From contig JAPXFQ010000075.1 of assembly GCA_028564705.1 (NCBI GenBank), positions 992,001 to 1,056,000 of the forward strand: 64,000 bases of DNA. The letters are read 5' to 3'. Shown here in pieces: positions 25,263-37,400 of the stretch. Both the position numbers and the translations under genes were made by a program. A model generated the notes under the pieces. That model made no database searches. It saw only the letters and a program-made list of their open reading frames with translations, and was not told the origin of the DNA. Each line of letters opens with the position of its first letter. Position 1 is the stretch's first letter. Origin of the DNA: Apricaphanius iberus (lineage: Eukaryota; Chordata; Actinopteri; Cyprinodontiformes; Aphaniidae).

Positions 25263-27704
25263 AGCAAGTCGAGCCCTTCTGCTTCTGGTCAATTGGGTCC
25301 GTACTGCCCAAAAAATTACAGTCAATGGAGCGATAAAAGTTATTTTCTGATCCTCTTTGAAATGCGCCATGGATTCAACATATGATTTCCGTGAAAGACA
25401 ACATTATAATGCAGAGAAAACGCTGATTTTTGACCACTGGCAAAAGTTACGTTAGGTTTTTTTGTAAAAACACTTAGGGGACTACAGCTACAGATGTAGA
25501 AGGAGAAAAATGGCGGAGAACACCACTATAATTTTGGCCATGTGGAAAGTGGCATCTATGCTGGGGGAGTTCTGATACTCTGATCTACTTTGCCATAACC
25601 TTCACAGTATCTTCTGAATTTGTAAACACGCATGTTCAGTTTGCTCTATTGTCAATTCAATGGAGCAGCCTCAAGGTGAGTCTGATTTAACAGACAGCTC
25701 AATCCAAAAGGTACAAAATAACATATTTATTGGACCCCTGTTCCTTAAGTAGCAAAACTGCCCATGAAAACTGCCCACAAATATTTCAGATGCACTATAT
25801 ACCCACAGTGCGCACAGTGGAAGCTAGTTTTACACTTCAAGAAAACATTTACGGTCTTCCTTATCTCTGCTTTTGGCGGTTCAGCCAATCAGTGTCAAAG
25901 AAAATTGGTTTCCACGAAGCTGCTTTGTAAGAACTTGCCATAAGTGTGTCAAGCAGGAACTTCAGCTTTCCAATCAGGGTTTTCTCTTAGATGTTGTAGA
26001 TATGCTCCCTACCAAAAAATCTATGTATGTACAAACTTTCCGCTAATTATTTGACATCATGATCAACAGAAAATCAGTGAATACAAAACTGCTGACAGGC
26101 GGGGGTCCACTGTACTATGAAAACACTAGAATAAATCAGCAAAGGAATAAATTGACCCTCAACGGACAAAATCGTAATTGAGGTAGCCTAAATCTACATT
26201 TTGAAATTGTTCAACATTGTTGACAGCAGCAACAACAAAAATCTATGTAAGATCAGTCGCAGCTGTCAAAAGATATCAATAAAATCTAAATGGATATATC
26301 TTCACAATTGGTCCTAATGATCTGGTTTTCATGTGGTAAATGAACTCCCAAATTCAACATGTACAAAGCTTAAAATCTAATACTGCTAACATAGAATTAA
26401 ATAATTGTTTGATTTCAAACCAACATCATCACACCTTTAAAAAAGTCCTTGCAATTATCAGCTACCTGATTTATGAAGCAATAATGCATATACCACAGCT
26501 GTGTATTGTCATCTGCTTTGATTACTGATATTTTGTTCTTATTTTGACTTTTCCATTAATTTTATAGTGCTTTACTTTGGTTAACTGCTCTTCTTGCCTT
26601 CTACTTTCTGCCTTCAAAGCAGCCACAATAACAACCCAAGCCTAATAATGATTCCTAATTGGGAGCAGTAATTGGAAATAGCAACTTCATTAGTGAGTGA
26701 CAGCAGCAGGTGATAAGACAGGGGAATACTGTGTAGCCAGTGATGCTAGAAACTCATTATCTGTAATGCACGCCCCACTCCTTAATTATTTGAGAGGATC
26801 TTCACCCTCTTCCCATTCCTAACGTTGTCTGAGAACGTAGATATTGCATTGGTTTCTTTAAAGGGGGTTTGAGGTGGATGGCCTAAGGATTAAAGCACTA
26901 AAATGGAAGTCGACCCGTAATTAGAATCTCTGTGCCGTGGACTGTGAAGCAAAGAAGATGCTGCTATCTAGCACACTTCCTTCTTGTGAACGAGTTAGCC
27001 TCGCTGCTTACTGCTGCAGCTGTTTGATCCCTTTTACAACCAACATTACTCGCCATCAGTTGCCATTAGCAGTTTTTTCTCCCAACATTCAAATGCAAAT
27101 CATCACCAGTGGTGGACTGGTTTGACTTTAGAATGTACACGAAAAGTGTCCTTAACTCTAAAAGGTCTGTTTAAGACACAGACATTTCCTCTTAATGTCT
27201 GTTACCCGGTGTGTTTAAAAGAAAATGCAATCGGACCCTTACCAGCATCGAACCTGACCCCTATGTGGAGTGTGATTAGCTCACAAAAGCTGGCTATTAT
27301 TAGTTTGGTGATCGGCTGTGGCTGGTTATAGATGACGGACAACGGTGGAGCAAAGGCGAGAGGAAAATAAAAGTACTAGAACGCAGTAATAGCATTGTCG
27401 ATGCTAATGCACTGCTCAGAGACAGCCAAAGGAAAGAGGAAGCAAAGGAAAATTGAAATAGTACAAGAGATGGAAGAAAGCTGAGATTGTGGCAGCGTAA
27501 TGACAGTGCCTAGACGAGATCACAGTGATTGAGAAAAGAGTTACGATTAAATCTTATTACACAGGATTGCATTAGGATCAGAGGGAGAAGTGAGAGCAAA
27601 CATTGTGGGTGAGGAGAATCTCCAATTCTGCTCTTCACTCAAGATTAAAACTGGAATTTAAAGGCAGATATTAGTGATGCTTTTTCAACAAGGCCTTAAC
27701 AACA
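25263..27704. other. noncoding sequence, partly unassigned
   Basis: No gene is recognised. 25263-25700 has a repeat-like feel but was not assigned. 26615-26830 is unique and dense in TAAT and ATTA cores (cctaataatgattcctaatt, then agtaattgg) and is a candidate regulatory block. Confidence 0.4.
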
Positions 27705-27905
27705 ATATACAGTTGAAAACAGATATTTACGTACAATGAAAATTTTTTGATAATTTTTGATGAAAGTATTGACAAAATACAGAACAATTTTCACTCTATT
27801 CTGACATTTTAACAAATACAAAATAAATGTTCATATTTATTGATCTGAAACAAAAACAGTTTACTGATTTGATGTATGACAGCAAAGAAAAAAGAATATT
27901 TTTTT
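27705..27905. mobile_element. possible Tc1-like TIR fragment
   Basis: 'atacagttgaaaacagatatttacgtaca' followed by 'ttctgacattttaacaaatacaaaataaa' and 'gatctgaaacaaaaacag' resembles the terminal region of Sleeping-Beauty-type Tc1 elements in fish. Only one end is present and no transposase sequence was found. Confidence 0.3.
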
Positions 27906-27971
27906 TTCTAAAGTCTATGAAAATATGTGGTCTTCACTGTATAGACAGAAAATCAATTTCCATGAATTTAG

Positions 27972-28280
27972 AATTGTTGCTTTAGGCAGCAAGACGGTCC
28001 TGGGTATAAATCCCAGCCTGGGATCTTTCTGAAGTGGAGTTTATTTGTTCTCCTTCTGTACCTGTTAGTTCTCTTAGGGTACTTTGACTTTTAATCGGTA
28101 TCTTCAAATAATCCTTAGGTATAAGAGTGTGTGTGTGTGTGTGAGTGTGTTTCCAATTTTTTAATGTCTCTATATGACGCTATGACAGACTGGTGACCCG
28201 ACCAGGGTGTACCCCCTTTCCCAATAAATGCTGGATATAGGCACCAGCTCTCTCCCCGTGACCTTGCATGGATACGAGAG
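27972..28280 (+). mobile_element. tRNA-derived SINE (third family, 'ctgcaag...ggtcctggg' type)
   Basis: It begins 'gcagcaagacggtcctgggt' (decayed tRNA-like head) and ends with 'gacagactggtgacccga...ccagggtgtaccccc' and a 'ggatataggcaccagctc' block. This matches the fish SINE also found on the minus strand at 57250-57523. A GT microsatellite (28126-28151) interrupts the body. Confidence 0.75.
28126..28151. repeat. (GT)n microsatellite
   Basis: About 13 GT units with one GA interruption, inside the SINE. Confidence 0.9.
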
Positions 28281-28310
28281 TATCGAAAGTAGATCGTTGG
28301 GACTGAGAAG

Positions 28311-29222
28311 TCTTTAGGAAGTAAGTTTCTTACATCCTGGACCTTGCTTTTTAGCATGGATTATGTTAATTTATAGACTCAGACAAGTTTGGAGCCACTT
28401 GGGAGTCCTCCGGGAGACTGCTAGCTTTATTCCCCTGTGAGTTCAGAGCGTCTTGGTTGCTGAGTTGTCTTGCGGGGTTTTTACAGTCTTTTAATCCAAC
28501 TGCACTAACACGGAATTTCAATGCGGCATCCCACTTGTAGTCTGGTCCAGGGCTTTCACTCTGTGCTTGATGCAGGTTGGTTAGACAGAACTTGTCACTG
28601 CAAACATCAATATGTTTCAGATCTGGTGTTTCCAAATTGCACAGACAAAATGACCAATTGGGCAGAGTTCAGCTTTCAAAGACTTCCTTTCTAGTACCTA
28701 CCCAGAATACAGCTCCAATAGTGGATGGCTGTGACCTCATTGAAATCGGTTGGATAAAAAGCCTGTAAGAACCCCGGATGAGAACAACACAGCACCTCGC
28801 AGACGCTCCAAACTGACATGGGAATAGTCATTTATAACAAAACATTGTGTTTTGTGGCAGATATTGCCTTAGTTAGAGGCTGCACTAAGGTTGTCCCATG
28901 AAATCCACTTATATGAATTGAAACCTTTCCCGAAAGACTCCAAGTGGCTCCAAACTTGTCTGGGTGAGTAAAAAAACGTAATACCTGATAAAAATAAGGT
29001 CAGGGTTGCATGAGACAAGGGGTGGGCAACTCCAGTCCACAAGGGCAGGTCTTTCAACACACTGCTTCAACACACCTGATTCATTATGCAGAGCAACAAG
29101 CTGTTTGATCAATTTCATTTGAATCGGATGTGTTGAAGCAGGAAACATCTCAGACCTTCAGGATAGTTTCCCTTGAGGACTGGAGTTGCCCGCTGCTGCA
29201 TGAGTCGGTACTTCCCCTTCAG
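28311..29222. mobile_element. long-TIR DNA transposon, family C copy 1
   Basis: The left end (gaagtaagtttcttacatcctggaccttg..., then cagacaagtttggagccact) has an inverted counterpart on the right (agtggctccaaacttgtctg, then ataaggtcagggttg). The inverted repeats extend about 90 bp. The interior shares 'agtcttttaatccaact' and 'caagttctgt' (on one strand or the other) with copy 2 at 43410-44316. The right TIR is interrupted by a 182-bp hAT MITE (29015-29196). No transposase is present. The superfamily is unassigned. Confidence 0.7.
29015..29196. mobile_element. hAT MITE with perfect 8-bp target duplication
   Basis: Terminal repeats 'gggtgggcaactccagtcc' and 'ggactggagttgcccgctgc' are inverted. 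Subterminal repeats 'gcttcaacacacctgattc' and 'gaatcggatgtgttgaagc' are also inverted. It is flanked by TGCATGAG at 29007-29014 and again at 29197-29204, an exact 8-bp duplication as made by hAT transposases. At 182 bp it has no coding capacity. It interrupts the right TIR of the family C element. Confidence 0.9.
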
Positions 29223-29339
29223 CTATGGAAAATTCTGTGTAAAAGAATGACATAGAAAACAAGAAATTATCTATCTTGTCTAACCCCTAACCCTAGCTTC
29301 CTGCTCTACCTGGGCAGAGTTTTTTTAACCTTGCATTGC

Positions 29340-29455
29340 CTACCAATGTATCATTGTGTGCATTTGTGAGTGTGACTGGAGGTGTGTTTAAAGTGCTTTG
29401 ATTGGTCATAGTGTCAAGAAACGTGCTACATAAATTCACTTTATTTACCATTTAA
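29340..29455 (+). mobile_element. SINE/LINE 3' tail fragment
   Basis: 'ttaaagtgctttgattggtcatagtg...cgtgctacataaattcactttatttaccattta' corresponds to the tail 'aaagcgctttg...gcgctatataa...ccatttaccat' seen in the SINE at 3288-3546. The head is not recognisable, so this is a 5'-truncated copy. Confidence 0.6.
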
Positions 29456-31384
29456 CACGCTGTTTCACAGAGTGATTCCTGCATCTCGTGTACATCTGCC
29501 GCCATGAGACGACTGAGAATGTCCAACTCGCAGCCAGCGTCAGCCAAAACAGTAGTGCTATATAGAAAGAGAGAGTGCGAGAGAGCGAGATGGGGAGCTG
29601 TTGCATCTAATCTGTTTGGAATTCAAATGGCTCTCTCCCTGGAATCAATACTGCATGATAATGACAGTGCGACACTTGGCGAGAAGATTGTGCATCCTGA
29701 AGTATGTGAGTTCTGACACAAGTGCAGGACTATCTGCATCTCTTTTGGAGATGTTCTTGATTAACTTCGTCTCTTTCTGTAGCTTGGAAATCAGTTTTCA
29801 CCTGAAAGCTGCAAAAGGGAAAAAACTGAAAGATATAAATATGGAGATGGCCATGTCCACCTAAGCAGTGATGTTCTGTGATTCGACAATATGAAGGAAC
29901 AGCGCAGAAATCAAATCACAGCATGGCATTGAGTTGTACAAAAAGGGAAGTCTGTAAATCAACCCTCTAGTCATTTCTGGGAAAAGCAATAATATTACTA
30001 TAATGTTCCTGTATCAGGTTTCTCAACACTGCAATACTTATGGGCCTTTAAGGCTATCATTTGAAAGCTTTCCATTATATCGCAGGAATGAGATGGCTTC
30101 GCTTTCAATTCTGGGACTCTGCTTGAACTTTTTATTTCCCGCCTTTCTCCACTTTCTTCTTTTTTCTTCAAATTTCTTTTTTTTTTTGTTGAAAACTCCC
30201 AACCAACAGACTCCACCGTTCTGTTCTTTTCTGCATTAATTTCAGCCGGAGCAGCCAGCTTTTACGAGCGACGCCAGCAATCAATCAAACAAAAAAAAAT
30301 CTCGAAGACAGCCCTTTAGTGCCATTGATCGACCCACTGTGCAGAATGTGCATAAATAACACCCCCCGCCCCCTCCTCCATACATCACGGCTTGATGCTC
30401 TATCAGAGATGGATGAAACTTGGTCTGCATTACAGATACTAAATATTTCTGAGGGTGCTTGCTCTGCTGATGAATGGCTTCATAAAGCGTCCACTGCCAC
30501 CCCTCATCTTTAGGCAAGCGCTTCAATCACAGAATGCTGTCAGAGCAGCCTGAAACTTTGGGAAGAAGTAAAGCTGCAACCTGCTGCGTGTGTGTGTTTG
30601 CTTTTGCATCGACTACATTTCATGATTGTTGACGAGAGAAGCCATCTTGGTTTGCCTATCTGTTTTCTTTTTTCCCTCCTTCAAATTCATCTCCCAGCGT
30701 TTCCTTCTCGCTCCTCCCTTCTAATTTCTTCTTTATCCGTCCTACTTTACCTATTTAACAGGCTCATCCCAACTCGTCCAGCTACCTTAAGCGTCGCCCT
30801 GCATTGTAGTGAAACATTATTAATTACCTTGTCATCCCTCGACAATAGGCTGCGACAGGTTTTAGACCAGCTCTCTGAGGAGGTGGGCGGACACCGGCGC
30901 TAAATTAAAAAACTGGGAGGGCTTGTCATAAACTGTCACTGCTATATTTAATGAAAAGCCCAAAAGGTGTGTGTGTGTGTTGTTTGAGTCTACTAGTGTT
31001 TAATGTGATTGAAGAGGAGGAGAAAGACATGTAGAACTACAAACAGATGGGCTGTAGGAGAGAATCAAGTGGGAGACCAGCAAACAGCTGGTGGTCATAT
31101 GGGCAGAGGTCTCGAGACAAAGAGAAAGGAGGACAGAATATGTGCTATAAGCAACTAGAGTGGATAAAAAAAAAAAGTAGCTTGTATTTATTTAATACAG
31201 GAAACATCTGCTGGCAGCGTCTCGGGAGTTTACAGGCTATAACTTTATTCAGGCAGAACTTTGGACCCATCTTTCTTCCTCCGCCAACTCCAAAAAAGAT
31301 GTAACAAAAACGTTTTGGCCCTACAGTGCCTTGCAGAGGATTTTGCTCACCTTTAACATTATTCAGATGTATCAAGCTAACAAC
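29456..31384. other. unique noncoding sequence
   Basis: No gene is recognised. 29600-29715 is high-complexity and could be conserved. A T-run lies at 30177-30187 and a GT run at 30968-30981. Open frames of up to 103 codons (30592-30903, plus) are low-complexity Ser/Leu-rich with no domain. Confidence 0.4.
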
Positions 31385-32680
31385 AAGGCACAAGTGAAAT
31401 AAGCAGTTGCTTAGGGCCCCCCAAACTCATCCAGGGCCCCCCGTAAATGCGTAAATTGAACAGATTGAGACTACAGATGTTAAAATTTATGACAATGTGA
31501 ATATTACTCCATTTGATTTGGTTTGTTTCAGTGTAGATTATTTAAGAATGATAAAATGTTTAAAATGTTATGTAGTAACCAGGAACATTACTTTGTCACC
31601 ATATTATTAGTATATTTTTATTAAAATTCTATTTTTATTTTTAAAAAACTTAAAGAACATTGCAAAAATATTTAAATCAAAGGCATTTAAAGGAATAAAA
31701 ATTGATATATTGTACCATTTAATTTACAAAAAATCTTAATTATATTTAAAAATGTGAATTATATTAAAAAAGTGTAAATAGCTTTTAAATATTCATTATT
31801 TGATTGTTGTGTTACCAATGGAATATAGAAACTGAAAGCTGCTTCCCCATATTTGGTTCTGGTTCTACGGACAATCAGTAAACTAGAGCTGGAGGACCTG
31901 AGTGATCTGGATGGTTTGTACCACAATAACAGATCTCTAATGTAATCTGGTGCTAACCCCTTCAATGATTTATAAACTAATAAAAGCACTTTGAAGTCCA
32001 TTCCCCGGATTTACATGGAGTCTGTGTAACGCCTTTAGAACTGGGCTGATGTGTTCTACTTCCCTAGTTCTAATGAGAACACGAGCAGCAGTGTCCTGGA
32101 TCAGCTGCAGCTTTTAGGTAGACCTATGAAGATACTGTTACCGTAATCAAGGCGGCTAGAGATAAATGCATAGATGAGTTTTTCTAGGTCTCCTTGTGTC
32201 AACATTCCTTTAATCCTAGAAATTTTCCTCAGGTGATAGAGAGTTGACCTTTTTATTGCCTTTATGTGACCTTAGAGGTTCAGGTCTGAGTTCATTATTA
32301 CACCTAGATTTCTGGCCTGGTCAGTAGTTTCTAGTTGGACCAACGGAAGTTGTGTCCTGATATTTAATCGATCTTTTTTGGGTCCAAAGATAAGTACTTC
32401 AGTTTTCTTTTTGTTCAGTTGGAGGAAATTATGGGACAGCCATCATTTAGTTTAACTTTCTGTTTTGTTTGAGCTTCAGATTGTCTCAGCTAATATTGAC
32501 AAGTACCTATGATTCTTTTTTTTTAGGATCAGCCAAATAAACTCTCCCTACTTTCCCAGATTAGACCAAATCTTGATTGAAACGCTATTATAGCGGGTGG
32601 TGGTCTTAACAGACAGGGGGCCCCCTGAGTCAAAATCTGTTTAGGGCCCCATTAGACTTTTGGCCAGCCCTGACTCACAC
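31385..32680. mobile_element. DNA transposon with 'gggcccc' ends, split by an L2 LINE
   Basis: The left block (gcttagggccccccaaactc, then ccagggcccccc) and the right block (agggggccccctgagtc, then agggccccattag and ccagccctg) are inverted and G/C-biased in an otherwise AT-rich setting, as in a fish element whose end reads 'cagggctggcc...agggcccc'. The intervening sequence contains an L2 fragment. Element ends and superfamily are approximate. Confidence 0.5.
31795..32455 (-). mobile_element. L2-clade LINE fragment (reverse-transcriptase C-terminal half)
   Basis: Minus-strand translation gives NFLQLNKKKTEVLIFGPKK, then LEKLIYAFISSRLDYGNS, then MDFKVLLLVYKSLKGLAPDY and GEAAFSFY, in the order expected of the L2 reverse-transcriptase C-terminal domain. 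Stops and frameshifts break it (for example after the Gly-Leu-Pro-Lys block), so it is inactive. It is 5'-truncated and lies inside the 'gggcccc' DNA element. A related fragment is at 53155-54035. Confidence 0.85.
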
Positions 32681-32714
32681 CATGAATCTAAGTGTTAGGA
32701 TTTGGAATGTAATA

Positions 32715-32930
32715 ACTTTAAAGGGGACATATAGTGCCTGTTTTAACATTCCTGCATTCTCCACCATACATTTTTAAAAAACACAAACCCAAATTAAAAT
32801 TAAAGCTTTTTTTAACCATTTTGAGCAGAGACATAACTGAGATCTCTTTGGAAAGCAAACACTCTATAATTTCTCCCAGAGCTGTGATAATACGTCAGAC
32901 TGTTATGCTTACCAAGCAATATTAATTCTA
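32715..32930. mobile_element. possible MITE end ('aaaggggacatat' type)
   Basis: 'ttaaaggggacatatagtgcc' followed by 'attctccaccatac...tttttaaaaaacac' resembles the left end of a fish DNA element. No matching right end was identified. Confidence 0.3.
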
Positions 32931-33400
32931 ATACACTGAAAAATATGTCTCAGTATTGATTTTTTAAGGATACATGCTCTACAAGTGGCTTTAGAATGAC
33001 GTGGTGACCTAAAATATACTGAGTCTGATACCTGAATTATTACCTTTATGTCTACCACATTTGACAGCAATAAACTCAAAAATAAATATTTTGCACAAAT
33101 GTTGTTGTTGTTGTTTTTTTTTTTTTTACTTCAGGTCAAAGGTGCCCAAAAGTGAGCCATATGCACTGTCTCCTGGGTACATGGTTCTTCACTGCATAAA
33201 AAAGAATTCATCGGAACCATTACTTTCTCTTTTCACATAAAGCTAAAGAATCTACAACAACTCTTTGAAGAAACTTGAATAATATCAGATACAACAACAT
33301 TCATATTCCTTTTGAATTAATGAAGTATAAATGCTTTGAGTTTGAATTTAAATGCAGAAACAAAACATTTTACACACCGGCCCTCTTTAATCACACTTGA
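32931..33400. other. noncoding sequence
   Basis: AT-rich with a short (GTT)n and T-run near 33100-33127. Nothing else is recognised. Confidence 0.45.
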
Positions 33401-33975
33401 ACCTAGTTTTTACTACTCCGTTTTGACGGACACGGATGGACGCAGCGCCATTAGCCGTTGACGCAAGTAGAGCCCCATTTTCTAACTATCCGTCAACAGA
33501 GAGCGTATGTCTGTGTTAGCTCAAAAACAGCCAGAGATCATTTCACCAGAACGGGGCTCTATAGTCGCTGTAATCAGTAGTCAATACAGTTTTTGGGCAC
33601 TACATGCTTTATATAGAATAGATAATTGATCTAATCTGGTCTTTTGGCGACTTTGAGCACAAGGAGTGGTAGAGAAACAAAAAAACAGACCGTTTTGTTT
33701 GTTTACATATATTTTTGGAGTATTCTATGAGCTGCACTTCTAGTAAAAAGCTTTAACGCTTATTCAAAGCTTACTTTCAGTCCTCCATTGCTCCTTGAGG
33801 GAGGCATGGGTCCACAAGCAGAAGAAAAAAACTAAAATGAACCAGAAACGACGCTGCAACAGTAGGCAGACCCGCCCTGAAAAGTTAGCACCCCCTGCTG
33901 TCCTGGTCGGTAATTGCTTTGCAACAAAGAAAAATCTATGGAAAACGGAGAGAAAGAAACAGAGTACTATCAACC
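33401..33975 (+). mobile_element. TIR element, family B copy 2 (3'-truncated)
   Basis: It starts with acctagtttttactactccg, the left TIR, and follows copy 1 through agagatcatttcaccagaac, tcggtaattgctttgcaaca and agagtactat. It then loses similarity and lacks the right TIR (aagtataaactagg), so the copy is truncated. It has the same orientation as copies 1 and 3. The 98-codon minus-strand frame overlapping it is a by-product of the repeat (see rejected items). Confidence 0.75.
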
Positions 33976-34280
33976 CTTCTTGGCACTTTTTCCCATAGGC
34001 TCTAGTTTTGATGTGCCAAAATATTATTTGTCCTTTTAACAGATACTTCCGTCTAAGCACTTGAACTCTGCAGCGTCTCTTAATTTAGCGTTGGTTTCTT
34101 GGCTGCTTTTAGGGTTGACCCTGATTGTAAAGATGGACGACCACATCTTGTTAGACTGACAGAGACAGGAGGAGATCAGAACAAACAGGACTTAAATGTT
34201 TAAAGTATGACATGTTGCAACCTGCAAATGTCTCTGAAATCATTCTGTCATTTCAGTGCTATTTCTTTTCCCTCTATGGT

Positions 34281-34655
34281 TGTTTTCACACCTGATAGTT
34301 GGGTAGAGTACAGAGACAAGTCTCATTCCAGGAAATGTTAACAAATATGAAGTGGCATACGTTTTGTACCATTGTCTTTCAAACACATTGCAACAATGGA
34401 CTCACCATGAACAGAGAACAAGGCAGAGCTGTTATTGCTTGGTTGTTTTGGTTGTATTTACCCAGAACCAGCTTTTGGAGTGTACGCCAGACCCCTTGGC
34501 ATTCACATGTGTAATCGAACCTCATCAGAGTTCTCTCCAACCGAGCTGAGACCTAGCTTTTGGCGTTTTTTTCTGGGGGACCAGAGCTCGCTTATTTTGG
34601 TCCGCATCAGAACACGATTGCATGTTCACAGCTTCCCAAATGAACCTGACTTTAT
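34281..34655 (+). mobile_element. interspersed DNA-transposon fragment, family D copy 2
   Basis: It begins with 'tgttttcacacctgatagttggg', a typical fish TIR end. It continues through ttggttgtatttacccaga, cttttggagtgt and ttttggtccgcatcagaaca, which match the reverse complement of 2290-2620. The right end was not identified. No transposase frame survives. Confidence 0.6.
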
Positions 34656-34679
34656 AGGCAAATGAACTGGAGACTAGCA

Positions 34680-35345
34680 GACTAAACAGAGTTGGTGTGA
34701 GTACTAGAGTGAGGGTCTGGACGCATTTTTCTGTCCGAGCCCAGCAGTAACTGAGCCCGAGAGGCATTAACCTATTTATGTCTGAGCCCAACCCGAGCAC
34801 AACACTGATTCTTACACCTGAAAATACTTTCTGCACCTGACCCCGGCTGGGCTCCTCTGGTCCAGAGGTGGACTTTTTTCCAACAGAAAAATATGCAGAG
34901 TTGTGGGTCTGAGAGGGTGAACAAGGTGCTGCTGATGCTGCCATGGGGAAAAAATAATCTCACCTGCTCTGGCTGGATAAGTCAAGTGAATTCTTATCTT
35001 TTAATTTTAATTTTAATCATCTTAATATATTTGATTTTGTCTTAAATTTTTTATGTCAAGATTAATTTTGTTTTTCAAATGTTTCTCAGTTTGCAAAGGA
35101 TTAAGGTATATGCAAGATGCCCTGCAGCCAGCATAAACAAACCTGTTGTTATTTTTATGAATAAAAAGTAACTAAAATAAATAAATATCCCCCCCTCTGC
35201 TTTTTTTTTTTTTAAAAATCATACACTGCTAATGCTGTCGTAGAGCCGGGATGGAGGTGGAGGTTTTCACCCTCCCTCCTCTGATGTGACCGAGCCCGAG
35301 CCGAACCCGAGCATCCATTTCCAAATATCTGTCCTGTGAGACTCT
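34680..35345. repeat. 'gagcccga' repeat element
   Basis: The left part (gtccgagcccagcag, then tgagcccgag and gagcccaacccgagc) and the right part (ccgagcccgagccgaacccgagc) carry the same short GC-rich words flanking AT-rich sequence. Such 'cgggctcgggtcgg' sequences mark a known type of fish interspersed repeat. Boundaries are approximate. A 139-codon minus-strand frame across it has no domain. Confidence 0.4.
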
Positions 35346-37400
35346 GAGACCTTAACAGAATAGTTTCAATTCATGAATTTTAATTACACACATGGACTTT
35401 GTGTACTACGAAGGTTATATCAACATACAGTTGCAATTGATTTATATCAGGAAATTTAAAGGAATTGTCATAAATGGGACTGAATAAGTGCAATTCGCAA
35501 TATTTTGTTTGTTTTTTATGTTCAGAGTACTTTATGCTCTATCAAATAGAAGAAAATAGAAGACATAAAACCTGACTATTACTACTTTTGCAGGACAATT
35601 TAACTTTTTCCATGAAAAAAAGATTGGTGTACAGAGAAGACATTTCGGTGTAGCTAACATCTCTTTTAATTAGTTTTTCCAAATCCAATTTAGACACGTT
35701 TCCTTCTCTTTGTCCTGTCCAAAAGAATAGAGATGAATATTTGTCAATCGCATTTGACGCCGTGCTAGTTCACTTAATGGAAAAGCTGTGTCGTCTGTCC
35801 CCGAGCCTCATGCATGTGAAGGTACCCTGTGTCCTTCATGCAAGGGAACCATCTGTTCCACAACGTGCGGCTGCAACTCTGTGTGATCTGTCCAATGCTT
35901 CTCAGTTCTGTTTATCCCTATCCTGACTCGTGTTTGCCTAGCAAGTGTTGAACAAAAAGTCTTAGCCTAAGGGATCTGGCCTTGGTACTGAAAGTCTTTC
36001 AACTTTCAGCCCTGTTTTCCTTGCAGATATTTCCATAACTCCAAACAATCATTGCAGGGTTTTTTGTTGTCGTTTTTAAAGATTGATCCTCTTGGCATTC
36101 TCACAATTAGTGGCCCATAGATTTTAGAAGGTTTCTAAAAGGTCAGCGCTTTGACATGAAGGTTCAGTGAAAAGGTATGAATTAGATGCTCCCTTCTTCT
36201 CCTTTGCCACACTTAGTAAAAGAAAGAAACATTTGTACTGAAATATCCCTTCTGATCTGATGCAAAAAAGATAATTCTGTTTTGTTTTAGTTTAGTCATT
36301 GACCTCAAAGGGAAGAATGTGATTATAAAATACCAAATTAGGATGTTTAATATGCAGTACTTCAGGTTAAACTGAGGTAATTCAATACATTTCCTTCATT
36401 GTGGTTGTATTATGATAGCTACTGTCAATCTGCTCCTCTTTGTTGAGCATAAAGTTGGCAATTAAACGTCATTAGGATAGGTGTGGTATTTACAACTCTA
36501 CATTTTAGACAATAAATGCTTCTATAGAAAAAAACACATAAAATAAGGGGAAAGAGTGAGTAAGTCTTTGGGAAATCTTCCACCCTTTCTCCGTGGCACA
36601 ACGGCTTCCACGTTTCTCTGGCTCACATTTCTGACTTTTAATCACTGGCCAATTAGCCGGGAGAGTAAACCACACACACTGGCAACAAAATAAAGGTGGG
36701 CACTTCAACACCCACCTACACAACAGTGTGGTGCCTCTCCTCCTTTCCATCCTCCACCTCTTTCATTCTCCTCTCCTCGATCTCCCAGCACATCAAAGGC
36801 CTGGAAAAGAAAGACGGAGCATCCCAATCGGTCGCCTCCCTTCGTTTTGTACTTCCCCCATTCCCCCTCCTCCTTCCTCTCGTCTACTGCCTTCCTGGCT
36901 CTCGCCGGCTTAGGAGTCCAGAGAGAAAACTTAAATGAATAAATGCATGAACTGAAATTGTATTAACGTAACGAAGCAAGTGATCAAGCTGAGGGGTCTC
37001 AGTCCTGACAATAAGGGAGGGGAAGGAAAAACAGTGGAAACTTCAAAGAAATGTTGCCGTTTCTGAAAGCTGTTTACATGAAGGGTTCATATAAATTCCT
37101 GTGTTACTCTCTACCTTTCTCGCTTGAAACATCTGTGTGAGTGAACAGTGAGTTTGCCCGAGGCACACTCTCTCTCTAACACACAGGTGGCGGTGTCAGG
37201 GGTTTGAGGCAGTAAATAATTCAGCGTCTCAGGGCACACAACACACATACACCGAGACGTGCAGTGACAAAGGCCAGTTTCATTTGATCTCCCACAGGAA
37301 TGACAGACATGTTACTTTTTTTTCCCCCATTTAATGTATTTTTCTTTTTCTGCTGTGCTGACCTACAGGAGCCAAAGTCAAAGTCGAGTGCCAACAACTG
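35346..37400. other. unique noncoding sequence
   Basis: No gene, RNA or confident repeat is recognised in about 2 kb. The short open frames have no domain. Confidence 0.45.

Noticed and set aside
34525..34944. 139-codon minus-strand open frame
   Set aside because: It lies in interspersed repeats (family D and the gagcccga element), has no domain or codon pattern, and starts and stops at arbitrary points.
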